Notes: generated by a model from the sequence alone, not told the origin. Numbered from the stretch's first letter, positions 15,812 to 23,296 are shown. The stretch: DNA of 23,296 nt from DATBED01 sp036276195 (GCA_036276195.1 DATBED010000008.1:1-23296); one strand, 5' to 3'. Program-made: numbers and translations.

Positions 15812-15836
15812 TCCGGCCGCAGTGGTCGGATTTTTT
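15812..15836 (+). terminator. Hairpin plus T6 in the nusA leader (terminator or attenuator)
   Basis: A 7-bp stem TCCGGCC/GGTCGGA (one G-U pair) with a 5-nt loop is followed directly by TTTTTT (15831-15836), the form of an intrinsic terminator. It can end the upstream 334-aa transcript, but it also lies just downstream of the TATAAT promoter and before nusA, so it would act on nusA transcripts too. Confidence 0.7.
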
Positions 15837-15881
15837 CATAAAGAGACTACACAATTTGGAATTAACAAGAAAGGATATCTA

Positions 15882-17099
15882 ATGGATTTAGATATGAAAC
15901 AATTGGTGGTTGCCATACGGGCGATCGCCGAAGAAAAAAACTTGCCGGAAGACACCGTGCAAGAGGTGGTGGAACAAGCTCTGGCCGCCGCTTACCGGCG
16001 CGATTATGGTGACCGCGAGCAGGAAATTCGCGTTAACATGAACCTCAACACCGGCGAAGTCGACGTTTATGCCATGAAGGATATCGTTGAAAAGGTCGAG
16101 CATCCCGTCTACGAAATCAGCCTGGCGGAGGCCCAAACGCGCAAAAAGAGTGCCAAACTCGGCGAACAGATGGAAGTACACGAAAAGGCCGAGACTTTTG
16201 GCCGGGTAGCTGCCCAGACGGCCAAGCAAGTCATCTTGCAGCGTCTGCGCGAGGCCGAGCGCGAAATCGTCATGGCTGAGTACGAAGACAAAATCGGCAC
16301 CGTTATTAACGCCACCGTGGCCCGCGTAGAAGGCAACATTGTGCGCATAGACCTCGGCCGCGCCCAAGGCATCATGCCGCGTAGCGAACAGATCCAAGGA
16401 GAGCGTTATTACCCGGGCCAACGCCTCAAAGTTTTCCTGAAAGACGTCGAGCGCGGCTTCCGCGGTCCGCAGCTGGTCGTTTCCCGTGGTAATAAAGAAT
16501 TCATTGAGTGGCTATTCCGTGGCGAAGTACCTGAAATGGAAAGTGGTGCTGTCGAGATCAAGGGCATATCCCGCGAAGCCGGCGTACGCAGCAAGATCGC
16601 CGTTGGCAGCAACGTGCCCGGAGTCGATCCGGTCGGCACCTTCGTGGGTGGCCACGGCACCCGCGTTAATGCCGTCGTCAGCGAAGTCGGCGAGCAAGAG
16701 AAGATCGATATCATTGTCTGGGCCGAGGAGCCAATCCAATATATTACTCAAGCTTTGAGCCCGACCAAAGTCGCCAAAGTTGTCATCGACGAGAAGAATA
16801 AGAAAGCCCGCGTGATCGTGCCCGAAGACCAGCTCAGCATCGCCATAGGCAAATCCGGCCAGAACGTGCGTTTGGCCAGCAAGCTGACCGGCTACGAGCT
16901 CGACATCGAGGCTGAAAAAGTCAGCGCCCCAGCCGAAGCATCGTCGCCGTCAACCGAAGAAGCTGCTGCAGCTCCCGAAACCGCTCCAGCCGAAGGTGGC
17001 ACCGTCGAAACCAAAGAACTGCCCAAGCAGCCCAAGCTCAAAAAGAAGAACGAACTGGAAAGCTCCCTGCTCGAAGCCATCGAAGAACACGGCGATTAA
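15882..17099 (+). CDS. nusA: Transcription termination/antitermination factor NusA
   Basis: NusA, 405 residues, binds RNA polymerase and nascent RNA and modulates pausing and termination. The N-terminal domain (1-125) has LPEDTVQEVVEQALAAAYRR. An S1 domain follows (about 130-200, GTVINATVARVEGNIVRIDL). KH1 (about 225-285) carries VDPVGTFVGGHGTRVNAVV, with GGHG as the GxxG loop. KH2 (about 295-345) carries LSIAIGKSGQNVRLASKLTG. The last 60 residues are a Pro/Ala/Glu/Lys-rich tail rather than the acidic repeats of E. coli. ATG 15882 has AAAGGA six nt upstream; in-frame codons before it run through the leader hairpin and are not coding. The usual partners rimP and infB are absent, and a lipoprotein follows instead. 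Confidence 0.96.
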   Translation: MDLDMKQLVVAIRAIAEEKNLPEDTVQEVVEQALAAAYRRDYGDREQEIRVNMNLNTGEVDVYAMKDIVEKVEHPVYEISLAEAQTRKKSAKLGEQMEVHEKAETFGRVAAQTAKQVILQRLREAEREIVMAEYEDKIGTVINATVARVEGNIVRIDLGRAQGIMPRSEQIQGERYYPGQRLKVFLKDVERGFRGPQLVVSRGNKEFIEWLFRGEVPEMESGAVEIKGISREAGVRSKIAVGSNVPGVDPVGTFVGGHGTRVNAVVSEVGEQEKIDIIVWAEEPIQYITQALSPTKVAKVVIDEKNKKARVIVPEDQLSIAIGKSGQNVRLASKLTGYELDIEAEKVSAPAEASSPSTEEAAAAPETAPAEGGTVETKELPKQPKLKKKNELESSLLEAIEEHGD

Positions 17100-17104
17100 G
17101 GAGG
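17098..17104 (+). promoter_or_regulatory. Strong Shine-Dalgarno AAGGAGG
   Basis: AAGGAGG overlaps the end of the nusA TAA stop and lies 9 nt before ATG 17114, a near-complete anti-SD match. It suggests that the lipoprotein is translated efficiently from the nusA mRNA. Confidence 0.8.
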
Positions 17105-17113
17105 CTAACTAAT

Positions 17114-17848
17114 ATGAATAAATATAGAACCGGTTTAACTGCTTTAGGAGTCGGTGCCGCCCTAGCCGCCTGCGGTGCACCTAAAAACAAAGCAGAGAGA
17201 CATCCTCCAGTACCTCCTCCTAAAGTGGCCACACCTCTTCAGCCTAACCAAAGCACAACAGCAGAGGCTAGGAAATTGGCTCAGACACCCCGGCTTGCCA
17301 GGGCCCTCCTGAGTGGTCCTCTGGCTAAGCTAAACGCCCAACTACATAGTACAAGGACGGCGCATAATCAACAGGGTACGACCCTAGAGTACATCAGAAC
17401 TAATGTTTGCGCCGTAGTCGGATATAAGATTGGCCGGCAAACTCTGGCTTTCTATATTGAGGACCCGGCTTATGTTTACAGGGCTTACCCTTCTCACCCC
17501 GGCTTAGTACTGGGTGCGCTGGCTGGCGTAGATCAGACCGGGTATTTAGTACGTGGCCAGGAAAGGGTCATTGATACTGCGACCGGACAGGTCTTTCCCG
17601 TCAGTGGGCGAGCTAATGAAATAGACATTACTCAGTCATCACCCAATTTGGAGCTACAACCCGTCCGACTTAGGGCTGATAATGAAGTTTTCAATACTCA
17701 TGGTCAAAGAGTCATGTCTCTTGCCGGCTCGACAATTGGCTCGGAGAGTTTGACGCAAATAGCACAGGATCCCCTTACTCAAATAGCCTGTTTTGGTGGT
17801 AACTTACCCCAACCGGGCGCTTCTCCAGCACCATTACCGGCTGCCTGA
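17114..17848 (+). CDS. Putative lipoprotein of unknown function
   Basis: A 244-residue exported protein. The N-terminus is a lipoprotein signal peptide: short basic start (MNKYR), hydrophobic LTALGVGAAL and the lipobox LAAC with C20 as the lipidated residue. A Pro-rich spacer (HPPVPPPKVATPLQPNQ) should extend the protein from the membrane. The folded part (about 60-225) is unfamiliar, and two more Cys lie far apart (TNVCAVV, and QIACFGG near the end). The tail is again Pro/Ala-rich. Codon choice (AGA/AGG for Arg, many CTA/CTT) differs from nusA just upstream, and resembles the 334-aa gene. It follows nusA by 14 nt and so is probably co-transcribed with it. Confidence 0.8.
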   Translation: MNKYRTGLTALGVGAALAACGAPKNKAERHPPVPPPKVATPLQPNQSTTAEARKLAQTPRLARALLSGPLAKLNAQLHSTRTAHNQQGTTLEYIRTNVCAVVGYKIGRQTLAFYIEDPAYVYRAYPSHPGLVLGALAGVDQTGYLVRGQERVIDTATGQVFPVSGRANEIDITQSSPNLELQPVRLRADNEVFNTHGQRVMSLAGSTIGSESLTQIAQDPLTQIACFGGNLPQPGASPAPLPAA

Positions 17849-17867
17849 TAAGCCCCAACAGAGAGAG

Positions 17868-17894
17868 CTGGCACTCTTGACCTTAGAGTGCCAG
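17868..17894 (+). promoter_or_regulatory. CIRCE operator (HrcA binding site)
   Basis: CTGGCACTC, nine bases, then GAGTGCCAG: a perfect 9-9-9 inverted repeat. The CIRCE consensus is TTAGCACTC-N9-GAGTGCTAA, so the core GCACTC-N9-GAGTGC is exact and only the outer two bases of each arm differ, compensating each other. The repeat overlaps the clpC -35 element, as expected for a repressor site. Confidence 0.88.
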
Positions 17895-17904
17895 GTGCTA
17901 TAAT
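17877..17904 (+). promoter_or_regulatory. clpC promoter
   Basis: TTGACC (17877-17882) lies in the CIRCE spacer; a 16-nt spacer leads to a perfect TATAAT (17899-17904). The leader is about 58 nt and ends in AAAGGAG (17951-17957), 11 nt before ATG 17969. Confidence 0.8.
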
Positions 17905-17968
17905 GGCTGTAGGCAAATCCTAAAACGACCCTAAGCGCCGCTTAAGTAGAAAAGGAGACACTAAACAT

Positions 17969-20455
17969 ATGATGCCAAACGATTCCAGCTTTCAAGAATT
18001 TTTGAATCATTTAACTAACAACGGCTTGCAGAGCCTCAAGCACGCCGACGCCATTGCCCGCAGCTTCGGCAGTGCCTATGTGGGCACCGAGCACTTGTTG
18101 CTTGGTCTGCTGGCTCAAGATGGCAGCATGGGTAATAAGGTTCTGGAAGGGGTCGGCGTGACGCTAGAGCGGGCCCGTTTGGCTTTGAATTTAACCCCTA
18201 AAACCCTGGTAATCAACGTTGGCGCTAAGGGCTTGAGCGAAACAGCTAAGTTGACGCTAAAGATGGCGTATGACGTGGCCCAAGATTACGGCCAGGACTA
18301 CTGTGGCACGGAGCATGTCCTTTATAGCATCTTGACCCAAAAAAACGCTCGGGCGACTATTTTGCTACGCGACATGAACGTCAATATTGATGCGTTGATG
18401 GGCGAGCTGGAACAGTTCCTAAGCCGCCAGCAGTACGAAGAGCAAGAGGTAGGTGCCGGTGGCAAGACGCGCAAGCGCGCCGCCAAGAAGACCGCTCTGG
18501 ATTTCTTCGGTACCGATATGACCCAGCAGGCTCGCCAAGGCAAGCTCGACCCTGTGGTCGGCCGCGAAAACCAGATCCGCCGTATGATCACCATTCTGAA
18601 CCGCCGCAATAAAAATAACCCGGTGCTCATCGGTGAACCGGGCGTTGGTAAGACCGCCATTGTCGAGGGTCTGGCCCAGCGCATTATCGCCGAGGACGTG
18701 CCCGACAGCTTAATTGAAAAGCGTATTGTTATTTTGGATCTGGCTGGCATGATCGCCGGTACTAAATACCGCGGCGAGTTCGAGGAACGGCTCAAAAAAG
18801 TCATGGCCGAGCTCGAAAAAGACAACCGCACTATCGTCTTTATTGACGAGCTGCACCTGATTGTCGGCGCCGGTGCCGCCGAGGGCGCCATGGATGCCGG
18901 TAACATCCTGAAGCCGGCCCTGGCCCGCGGTAAAATTCAGCTAATCGGTGCTACCACTACGGCCGAATACACCAAGTATATTGAAAAGGATGCCGCGCTG
19001 GAACGCCGCTTCCAACCGATCCAGGTGCCGGAAACCACTCCTAGTGAGACCCTGGCCATTTTGAAGGGCCTGCGCCGCCACTACGAGGATTTCCACGGTG
19101 TTAAAATGAGTGACGAACTACTAGAAGACGCCGTTAACCTGTCAAAACGCTACATTAACGACCGCTACATGCCCGACAAAGCCATCGATCTGATTGACGA
19201 AACCGCCGCTCATTTGCGCGTCGACAAGGGCAAGACCAGCCCGAAAGTCCGCGAACTGCAGAAAGAGCTCAAACTGGTTAACACTCGCATTGAGGAAGCC
19301 GTCGAGGCCGAAGATTACGAGCGGGCCGCTCGCGCCAAGACCCGCGCTTCCCAAATCCACGACGAGCTCGAAAAAGAGCAGGTCGCCGGCAAACAAGCCA
19401 AGCAGCTAATTGTCACCAGCGAAGATTTAGCCGACGTGGTGTCGCGTATGACCGGTGTACCGGTTAAAAAGGTGATCCGTTCTGAAGCCAAGTATTTGTT
19501 AACCCTAGAGAAGACGCTAGGCAAGTACATTGTTGGCCAATCCGAGGCTGTAGAGGCCGTGGCCAAGGCCGTCCGCCGCAACCGCTCCGGCATTGGCAGT
19601 GACAAACGACCGATCGGCTCATTCATCTTCTTAGGCCCCACCGGTGTCGGCAAAACCGAGCTGGCCCGGGTGCTGGCCCGTGAATTCTTCGGCAGCGAAG
19701 AGGCCCTGGTTAAGATAGACATGTCCGAATTCGGCGAACATCACAATGTGTCGCGTCTAGTCGGTGCCCCAGCCGGTTATGTCGGCTACGATGACGGCGG
19801 CCAGTTAACCGATAAGATCCGCCGCCAGCCCTATAGCTTAGTGCTGTTCGACGAGATAGAAAAAGCCCACCCCGACGTCTTTAATATGCTCCTGCAAATG
19901 TTAGAAGACGGTTACTTAACCGATGCTAAGGGCCGCAAAATTGACTTCACTAACACCATTGTCATCATGACCAGCAACGTCGGCGCCGAAAAGCTGCAAA
20001 AAGAGGCCAACTTGGGCTTTCATGCCACTAAGTCGAGCGAGCTGAAAGACCTCGACCAACTGCACGAGACTAACAAAGCGCATGTTCAAGACGAGCTGAA
20101 GAAGCTGTTGCGACCTGAGCTACTCAACCGCATCGATAAGGTGATTGTCTTCCGCGCCCTAACCAAGAAAGACATTTACCGGATTATTGATCTGCAAATT
20201 GACGAGCTGAAGCGTCGTTTGCAGCGCAAAGGGCTGAGCGTGCAGCTGGCCATTAGTGCTAAGCAATACCTGTTAGAGCAAGGCTACGATGCCCATAATG
20301 GCGTACGGCCGCTGCGGCGACTGATCCAAGACACTATTGAAGACCACCTGGCCCTCGACTTACTAGATGAAAAATACGCTAAAGGTGATATCATTCAGGT
20401 AGCTTCCAAAAATGGCGAGCTAGCCTATGCCACAACTGCTGAATCAACAGTTTAA
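17969..20455 (+). CDS. clpC: ATP-dependent Clp protease ATP-binding subunit ClpC
   Basis: A two-ring AAA+ unfoldase of 828 residues that feeds substrates to ClpP in the cytosol. The N-terminal double Clp-N repeat has YVGTEHLLLGLL and later YCGTEHVLYSIL. The first AAA domain has Walker A GEPGVGKT (222-229), Walker B IVFIDELH and the Arg finger region ALERRFQPI. A UVR-like middle segment (about 430-470, AVEAEDYERAARAK) identifies ClpC rather than ClpA or ClpB. The second AAA domain has GPTGVGKT (from 556) and VLFDEIEKAHPDVFNMLLQ. The ClpP-docking loop LGF is L682-F684. ATG 17969 is followed by a second ATG; the first fits AAAGGAG better. Its stop lies 29 nt inside the next gene. CIRCE indicates HrcA control; no ctsR or mcsAB is present. 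Confidence 0.96.
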   Translation: MMPNDSSFQEFLNHLTNNGLQSLKHADAIARSFGSAYVGTEHLLLGLLAQDGSMGNKVLEGVGVTLERARLALNLTPKTLVINVGAKGLSETAKLTLKMAYDVAQDYGQDYCGTEHVLYSILTQKNARATILLRDMNVNIDALMGELEQFLSRQQYEEQEVGAGGKTRKRAAKKTALDFFGTDMTQQARQGKLDPVVGRENQIRRMITILNRRNKNNPVLIGEPGVGKTAIVEGLAQRIIAEDVPDSLIEKRIVILDLAGMIAGTKYRGEFEERLKKVMAELEKDNRTIVFIDELHLIVGAGAAEGAMDAGNILKPALARGKIQLIGATTTAEYTKYIEKDAALERRFQPIQVPETTPSETLAILKGLRRHYEDFHGVKMSDELLEDAVNLSKRYINDRYMPDKAIDLIDETAAHLRVDKGKTSPKVRELQKELKLVNTRIEEAVEAEDYERAARAKTRASQIHDELEKEQVAGKQAKQLIVTSEDLADVVSRMTGVPVKKVIRSEAKYLLTLEKTLGKYIVGQSEAVEAVAKAVRRNRSGIGSDKRPIGSFIFLGPTGVGKTELARVLAREFFGSEEALVKIDMSEFGEHHNVSRLVGAPAGYVGYDDGGQLTDKIRRQPYSLVLFDEIEKAHPDVFNMLLQMLEDGYLTDAKGRKIDFTNTIVIMTSNVGAEKLQKEANLGFHATKSSELKDLDQLHETNKAHVQDELKKLLRPELLNRIDKVIVFRALTKKDIYRIIDLQIDELKRRLQRKGLSVQLAISAKQYLLEQGYDAHNGVRPLRRLIQDTIEDHLALDLLDEKYAKGDIIQVASKNGELAYATTAESTV

Positions 20456-21449
20456 ACCATTCAAAAAACTAGACAGGCGCGGCCTTAGCCGTTGGCTGCT
20501 CCTGATTGTGCTGGTTTGGTTTGTTGCTTTGGGTACGGCCGTGGCCAACCGCCAAAACTTACTGGACTGGTGGGCGCTACGAGGCTACCAAGCACCGGCT
20601 GCCATAACCCAGCTAGCCTCCCAAGATACCATGACGCCTTACGCCCGCAAAATACTATATGTTAACCATCCGGCTATCGACAGCAAGACGACTTTCAGCG
20701 GCGCCTGCCCTAATAATGGCGGCGAACAGACTATTGTGCTTGGTTGCTACCATAGCAACCAAGCCGGTGTTTTCCTGCTCAACGTGACTGATTCACGCTT
20801 AAACGGCGTGGAGCAAGTTACGGCTGCGCACGAGATGCTACATGCTGCCTACGATCGCCTAAGCAGCTCTGAGCGCCAAAAAGTCGATGCCATGCTGCTC
20901 GACTACTACAACCATGACTTACATGACCAGCGCATCCGAACCACCATGGACGCTTATAAAAAGACCGAACCGCATGACGTGGTCAACGAAATGCATTCGG
21001 TCTTTGGCACAGAGATTGCCAATCTACCGCCTGGCCTGGAACAGTACTACAAGCGCTACTTTACTAACCGCTCTCAAGTGGCAGCTTTTGCCGCTCAATA
21101 CCAAGCGGAATTTACTTCTCGCCAAACGGCCCTGGCTCAAGATGATTCCCAGCTGTCTAGCCTCAAGGCCCAGATTGACGCCCAGCAAGCCGACTTGAAG
21201 AATAAACTGAATCAAATTAATTCCTTGCAAACGCAGTTGACCAGCCAGCGCAATACTGACAGTTCAGCCTACAATGCCGCCGTGCCAGGCTTCAATGCGC
21301 AAGTTGATGCCTACAATGCCGAGGTGGAGCAGTTGAAGGGTCTTGTAAGTGGCTATAACCAACTTGTAACATCACGCAATAACGTGGCGCTAGAAGAAGA
21401 CCAGCTGGTTAACGATCTTTCTAGTAGTGTCCAGACAATTGGCCACTAA
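20427..21449 (+). CDS. Membrane-anchored HExxH metallopeptidase-like protein with coiled coil
   Basis: A 340-residue protein. A basic N-terminus (KPFKKLDRRGLSR) precedes one membrane segment (WLLLIVLVWFVALGTAVA), so the rest should lie outside the membrane. The central domain has TAAHEMLHAAYDRL, a zincin HExxH (H135, E136, H139), and NEMHSVFGTE (187-196), where a Glu or His could be the third ligand. Two Cys (GACPNN, LGCYHS) may form a disulfide. From about 225 to the end lies a Gln/Asn-rich coiled coil (SLKAQIDAQQADLKNKLNQ). Similar proteins are, I believe, common in Saccharibacteria, but the substrate is unknown. The ATG is 29 nt inside clpC in another frame, without a clear Shine-Dalgarno, so translation probably depends on clpC. 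Confidence 0.82.
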   Translation: MPQLLNQQFKPFKKLDRRGLSRWLLLIVLVWFVALGTAVANRQNLLDWWALRGYQAPAAITQLASQDTMTPYARKILYVNHPAIDSKTTFSGACPNNGGEQTIVLGCYHSNQAGVFLLNVTDSRLNGVEQVTAAHEMLHAAYDRLSSSERQKVDAMLLDYYNHDLHDQRIRTTMDAYKKTEPHDVVNEMHSVFGTEIANLPPGLEQYYKRYFTNRSQVAAFAAQYQAEFTSRQTALAQDDSQLSSLKAQIDAQQADLKNKLNQINSLQTQLTSQRNTDSSAYNAAVPGFNAQVDAYNAEVEQLKGLVSGYNQLVTSRNNVALEEDQLVNDLSSSVQTIGH

Positions 21450-21466
21450 TTTTACCAGATTTAATA

Positions 21467-21495
21467 TTTAGTTAATTTTTGGGTGTTAAACTAAA
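21467..21495. repeat. Imperfect inverted repeat before radA
   Basis: TTTAGTT (21467-21473) and AACTAAA (21489-21495) pair, and can extend by two A-T pairs with one bulged base. The repeat surrounds TAAACT (21487-21492), a possible radA -10, so it may be an operator or an AT-rich transcript end. The evidence is weak. Confidence 0.35.
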
Positions 21496-21510
21496 GCGAA
21501 GGAGTTTACT

Positions 21511-22869
21511 TTGGCCAAGAAACCAGCCAAACAGTATGTTTGTAGTAACTGTGGCTATGCCCAGAGTAGCTGGAGTGGCAAATGTCCCAATTGCGGCGAG
21601 TGGAACACGCTCGAAGAGCAATTAAGCGTCGCCAAAATTGCCGGCAGCGTGGCCCAAGGTACGGTTTTGCCAACTCAGGCGGTTGATCGGTCTGTCGCCA
21701 AAGATCAAAAACGCTTAGCAACAGACATAAGTGAGATTGATGATGTTTTCGGCGGCGGCATAGTGCCCGGCAGCATCAACCTGATCGCCGGGCAGCCTGG
21801 TATCGGTAAGAGCACACTGTTATTGCAGTTAGCCTATGCTGTGGCCACCAAAGTGCCGGTGCTGTATATCAGCGGCGAGGAATCGGCTCACCAGGTGGGG
21901 CTGCGGGCCGAACGGCTCGGCACCCTGCGGTCGGAGCTCAAATTGGCAACTAGTACCTCGGCCGACGATATCGCTGCTACCATTGCCACCGGCAAATACA
22001 AACTAGTGATTGTCGATTCGATTCAAGCGGTGTCAGCCAACGCCGTTAGCTCGGCAGCTGGCACAGTCTCCCAAATCACCAATAGCACCCAGTTGGTCAC
22101 TCTGGCGGCCAAGCAGAGCAACACCGCCGTTATTCTGGTCGGGCATGTTACTAAGGAAGGGTCGATTGCCGGCCCCAAGGTGCTCGAGCACGCCGTTGAC
22201 GTCGTCTTGCAGTTAGAAGGGGATAGATACGGTGGTTTCAAATTGCTGCGGGCTGTCAAAAATCGCTTTGGCTCAACTAATGAGGCTGGTATTTTCGAAA
22301 TGGTCGAGCAGGGCCTGAAACCGGTTGATAACCCATCGGCCGCCCTACTAGCCGAGCGCCACGCCGGCGCCGACAGCGATGGTTCGATTGTTTTGGCCAC
22401 CGTGGAAGGCACCCGCCCGATTTTGGTGGAAGTCCAGGCCTTGGTCAACCGTACCAGTTATGGCTACCCCAAGCGAGCGGCCAGCGGTTTTGACCTTAAC
22501 CGCCTCAATCTGCTGGTGGCCATGCTGGAACGCCGCACCAAGCTGCGTTTAGGCGAGCACGACATCTATATCAACATCGTCGGTGGTATCCAAATTCGCG
22601 AACCGGCGGCCGACTTGGCGGTCTGTTTGGCAATTGGCTCGGCCGCCAAAGGCTTGCAAATCAAGCAGAACGCCGTAGTTTTTGGTGAAGTCGGCTTAAG
22701 CGGTGAAGTCCGCCACGTGCCTTATGTTGAAAAACGCTTGGCCGAAGCCAAAAAGCTCGGTTTTGAAGGCGCCATCGGCCCCAAGGCGCGCACTGGCAAG
22801 CAGCCGACCGGCCTACATGGTGTTCCTGACGTCCGCGGCGCCCTAAACCAATTCCTCGAAAAAGACTAG
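21511..22869 (+). CDS. radA: DNA repair protein RadA
   Basis: RadA, 452 residues, a RecA-like ATPase and branch-migration helicase that helps process recombination intermediates. The N-terminal C4 zinc finger is C11-C14-C25-C28 (CSNCGYAQSSWSGKCPNCG). Walker A is GQPGIGKST (94-102), Walker B VIVDSIQ, and the RadA-specific KNRFGS is 250-255. The C-terminal third is the Lon-like domain (RLNLLVAMLERR, then YINIVGGIQIREPAADLAV and GEVGLSGEVRHV). The start is TTG with AAGGAG six nt upstream. The position after clpC matches the clpC-radA neighbourhood of Firmicutes. The stop overlaps the convergent Ig-like gene by 4 nt. Confidence 0.96.
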   Translation: MAKKPAKQYVCSNCGYAQSSWSGKCPNCGEWNTLEEQLSVAKIAGSVAQGTVLPTQAVDRSVAKDQKRLATDISEIDDVFGGGIVPGSINLIAGQPGIGKSTLLLQLAYAVATKVPVLYISGEESAHQVGLRAERLGTLRSELKLATSTSADDIAATIATGKYKLVIVDSIQAVSANAVSSAAGTVSQITNSTQLVTLAAKQSNTAVILVGHVTKEGSIAGPKVLEHAVDVVLQLEGDRYGGFKLLRAVKNRFGSTNEAGIFEMVEQGLKPVDNPSAALLAERHAGADSDGSIVLATVEGTRPILVEVQALVNRTSYGYPKRAASGFDLNRLNLLVAMLERRTKLRLGEHDIYINIVGGIQIREPAADLAVCLAIGSAAKGLQIKQNAVVFGEVGLSGEVRHVPYVEKRLAEAKKLGFEGAIGPKARTGKQPTGLHGVPDVRGALNQFLEKD

Positions 22870-23296
22870 TTAACAGTAGTGGTAGCGGTGTTACCTGAGC
22901 TATCTTTGACAGTCACGGGCGTGTTGTGCGGGGCCTGGGAGACGGGCGCTGGGCAATTGCCGACGCTGGTTGTACAGAGAGTATTATTATTGTCGCTGCG
23001 ATAAACAACGTAACTTGGCGTGCCGCCACTCCAGTTAAAATTAACGTTGCTGCCGTTGATTATGGCCGTGAACCCCGTTATTCCCGACGCCACTACCGGC
23101 GCCGGCATGGTAAAATTTAGGCCTTGACTGCTGCTCCCTGAGTAAAGCACGCTATCGGTGACTGTGGCCGTAACGGTTCCACTGCCACTGGAAGACGGCG
23201 TATAAGTGAACGACACGGTGCTAGGCGAAGCGCTAACATAGGCTGTATGGATAGTCTGGCCATTTAAGGTGAAGGTCACCGTGCCCGGGAATTGCG
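22866..23296 (-). CDS. Secreted protein with Ig-like repeats, C-terminal part (cut by window)
   Basis: The frame is open to the right edge of the window, so only the last 143 codons or so are seen. Low-complexity Ser/Thr/Val/Gly sequence with alternating hydrophobic residues indicates bacterial Ig-like beta domains: FPGTVTFTLNGQTI, VSFTYTPSSSGSGTVTATVT, then a second domain beginning near GITGFTAIINGSNVNFNW. The latter includes a Cys pair (LCTTSVGNCP) that could form a small disulfide loop. The C-terminus SSGNTATTTVN has no LPXTG motif or membrane anchor, so anchoring, if any, lies in the unseen part. It is probably a surface or secreted adhesin-like protein. The GTG at 23279 is only an internal valine, not a start. 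Confidence 0.8.
   Translation of the reverse strand, partial: QFPGTVTFTLNGQTIHTAYVSASPSTVSFTYTPSSSGSGTVTATVTDSVLYSGSSSQGLNFTMPAPVVASGITGFTAIINGSNVNFNWSGGTPSYVVYRSDNNNTLCTTSVGNCPAPVSQAPHNTPVTVKDSSGNTATTTVN

Noticed and set aside
15888..16421. 177-codon minus-strand frame inside nusA
   Set aside because: Antisense shadow of a conserved gene, with no motif or start signal.
17868..17894. CIRCE repeat read as an intrinsic terminator of the lipoprotein gene
   Set aside because: There is no T-run after the stem, and the exact 9-9-9 geometry with a promoter overlapping it fits an operator better, although some termination cannot be excluded.
18322..18906. 194-codon minus-strand frame inside clpC
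   Set aside because: Antisense to the Clp-N/AAA1 region, Ser/Arg-rich low-complexity translation typical of a shadow frame.
1..23296. CRISPR array, tRNA or rRNA genes, insertion sequences, defence or toxin-antitoxin genes
   Set aside because: I saw no spaced direct repeats, no tRNA-like T-loop or acceptor stem, no transposase or integrase motif, and no recognisable defence module. The HEPN-like protein lies in a gat operon without a partner antitoxin.

Overview
The window looks like chromosome from a small-genome member of the Candidate Phyla Radiation, most likely Candidatus Saccharibacteria (TM7). The reasons are compact packing with many overlapping genes, many apparently leaderless starts, an E1-E2-like small protein between gatA and gatB, a lone PilB-type ATPase, and short membrane proteins with His/Lys-rich N-termini. 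TGA is used as a stop (gatA, gatB, rnhB), so this is not the recoded SR1/Gracilibacteria code. The assignment is inference; no rRNA is present to confirm it. I see no tRNA, rRNA, CRISPR array, transposase or phage gene. Almost everything is housekeeping.

Layout. 1-2263: 3' end of gatA, a small HEPN-like protein and gatB, all overlapping (tRNA-dependent amidotransferase). 2264-2463: AT-rich gap. 2464-4061: galU, then a DUF948/YtxG-like and YtxH-like envelope pair. 4112-7762: dnaE. 7756-8722 (minus): SpoU/TrmH-type RNA methyltransferase and a small membrane protein. 8843-10450: PilB/GspE-type ATPase without the usual zinc cysteines. 10493-12158: rplS, a 245-bp gap holding a perfect 16-bp palindrome, then rnhB-yraN. 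12139-14724 (minus): M1 aminopeptidase, divergent from an unknown 334-aa protein through promoters that share one -35 region. 15801-17848: nusA behind a promoter and terminator-like hairpin, then a lipoprotein. 17868-21449: a CIRCE operator, clpC, and a membrane-anchored HExxH protein overlapping clpC. 21511-22869: radA. 22866-23296 (minus): C-terminal part of a secreted Ig-like protein running off the window.

Regulatory signals are unusually readable. Eight starts (galU, ytxG-like, trmH-like, pilB-like, rplS, rnhB, M1 peptidase, 334-aa gene) have a TANNNT -10 hexamer only 6-11 nt before ATG and no usable Shine-Dalgarno, as expected for leaderless or nearly leaderless mRNAs. Others (gatB, ytxH-like, dnaE, nusA, lipoprotein, clpC, radA) have clear Shine-Dalgarno sequences. 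The clearest regulatory site is a perfect 9-9-9 CIRCE element over the clpC promoter, which implies HrcA heat-shock control of ClpC and probably of the overlapping metallopeptidase-like gene.

I did not find a convincing new multi-gene system. The best leads are the CIRCE-clpC-HExxH unit, the HEPN-like protein inside the gat operon, the hairpin before nusA, the shared-element divergent promoter, and the two odd-codon genes that flank nusA.
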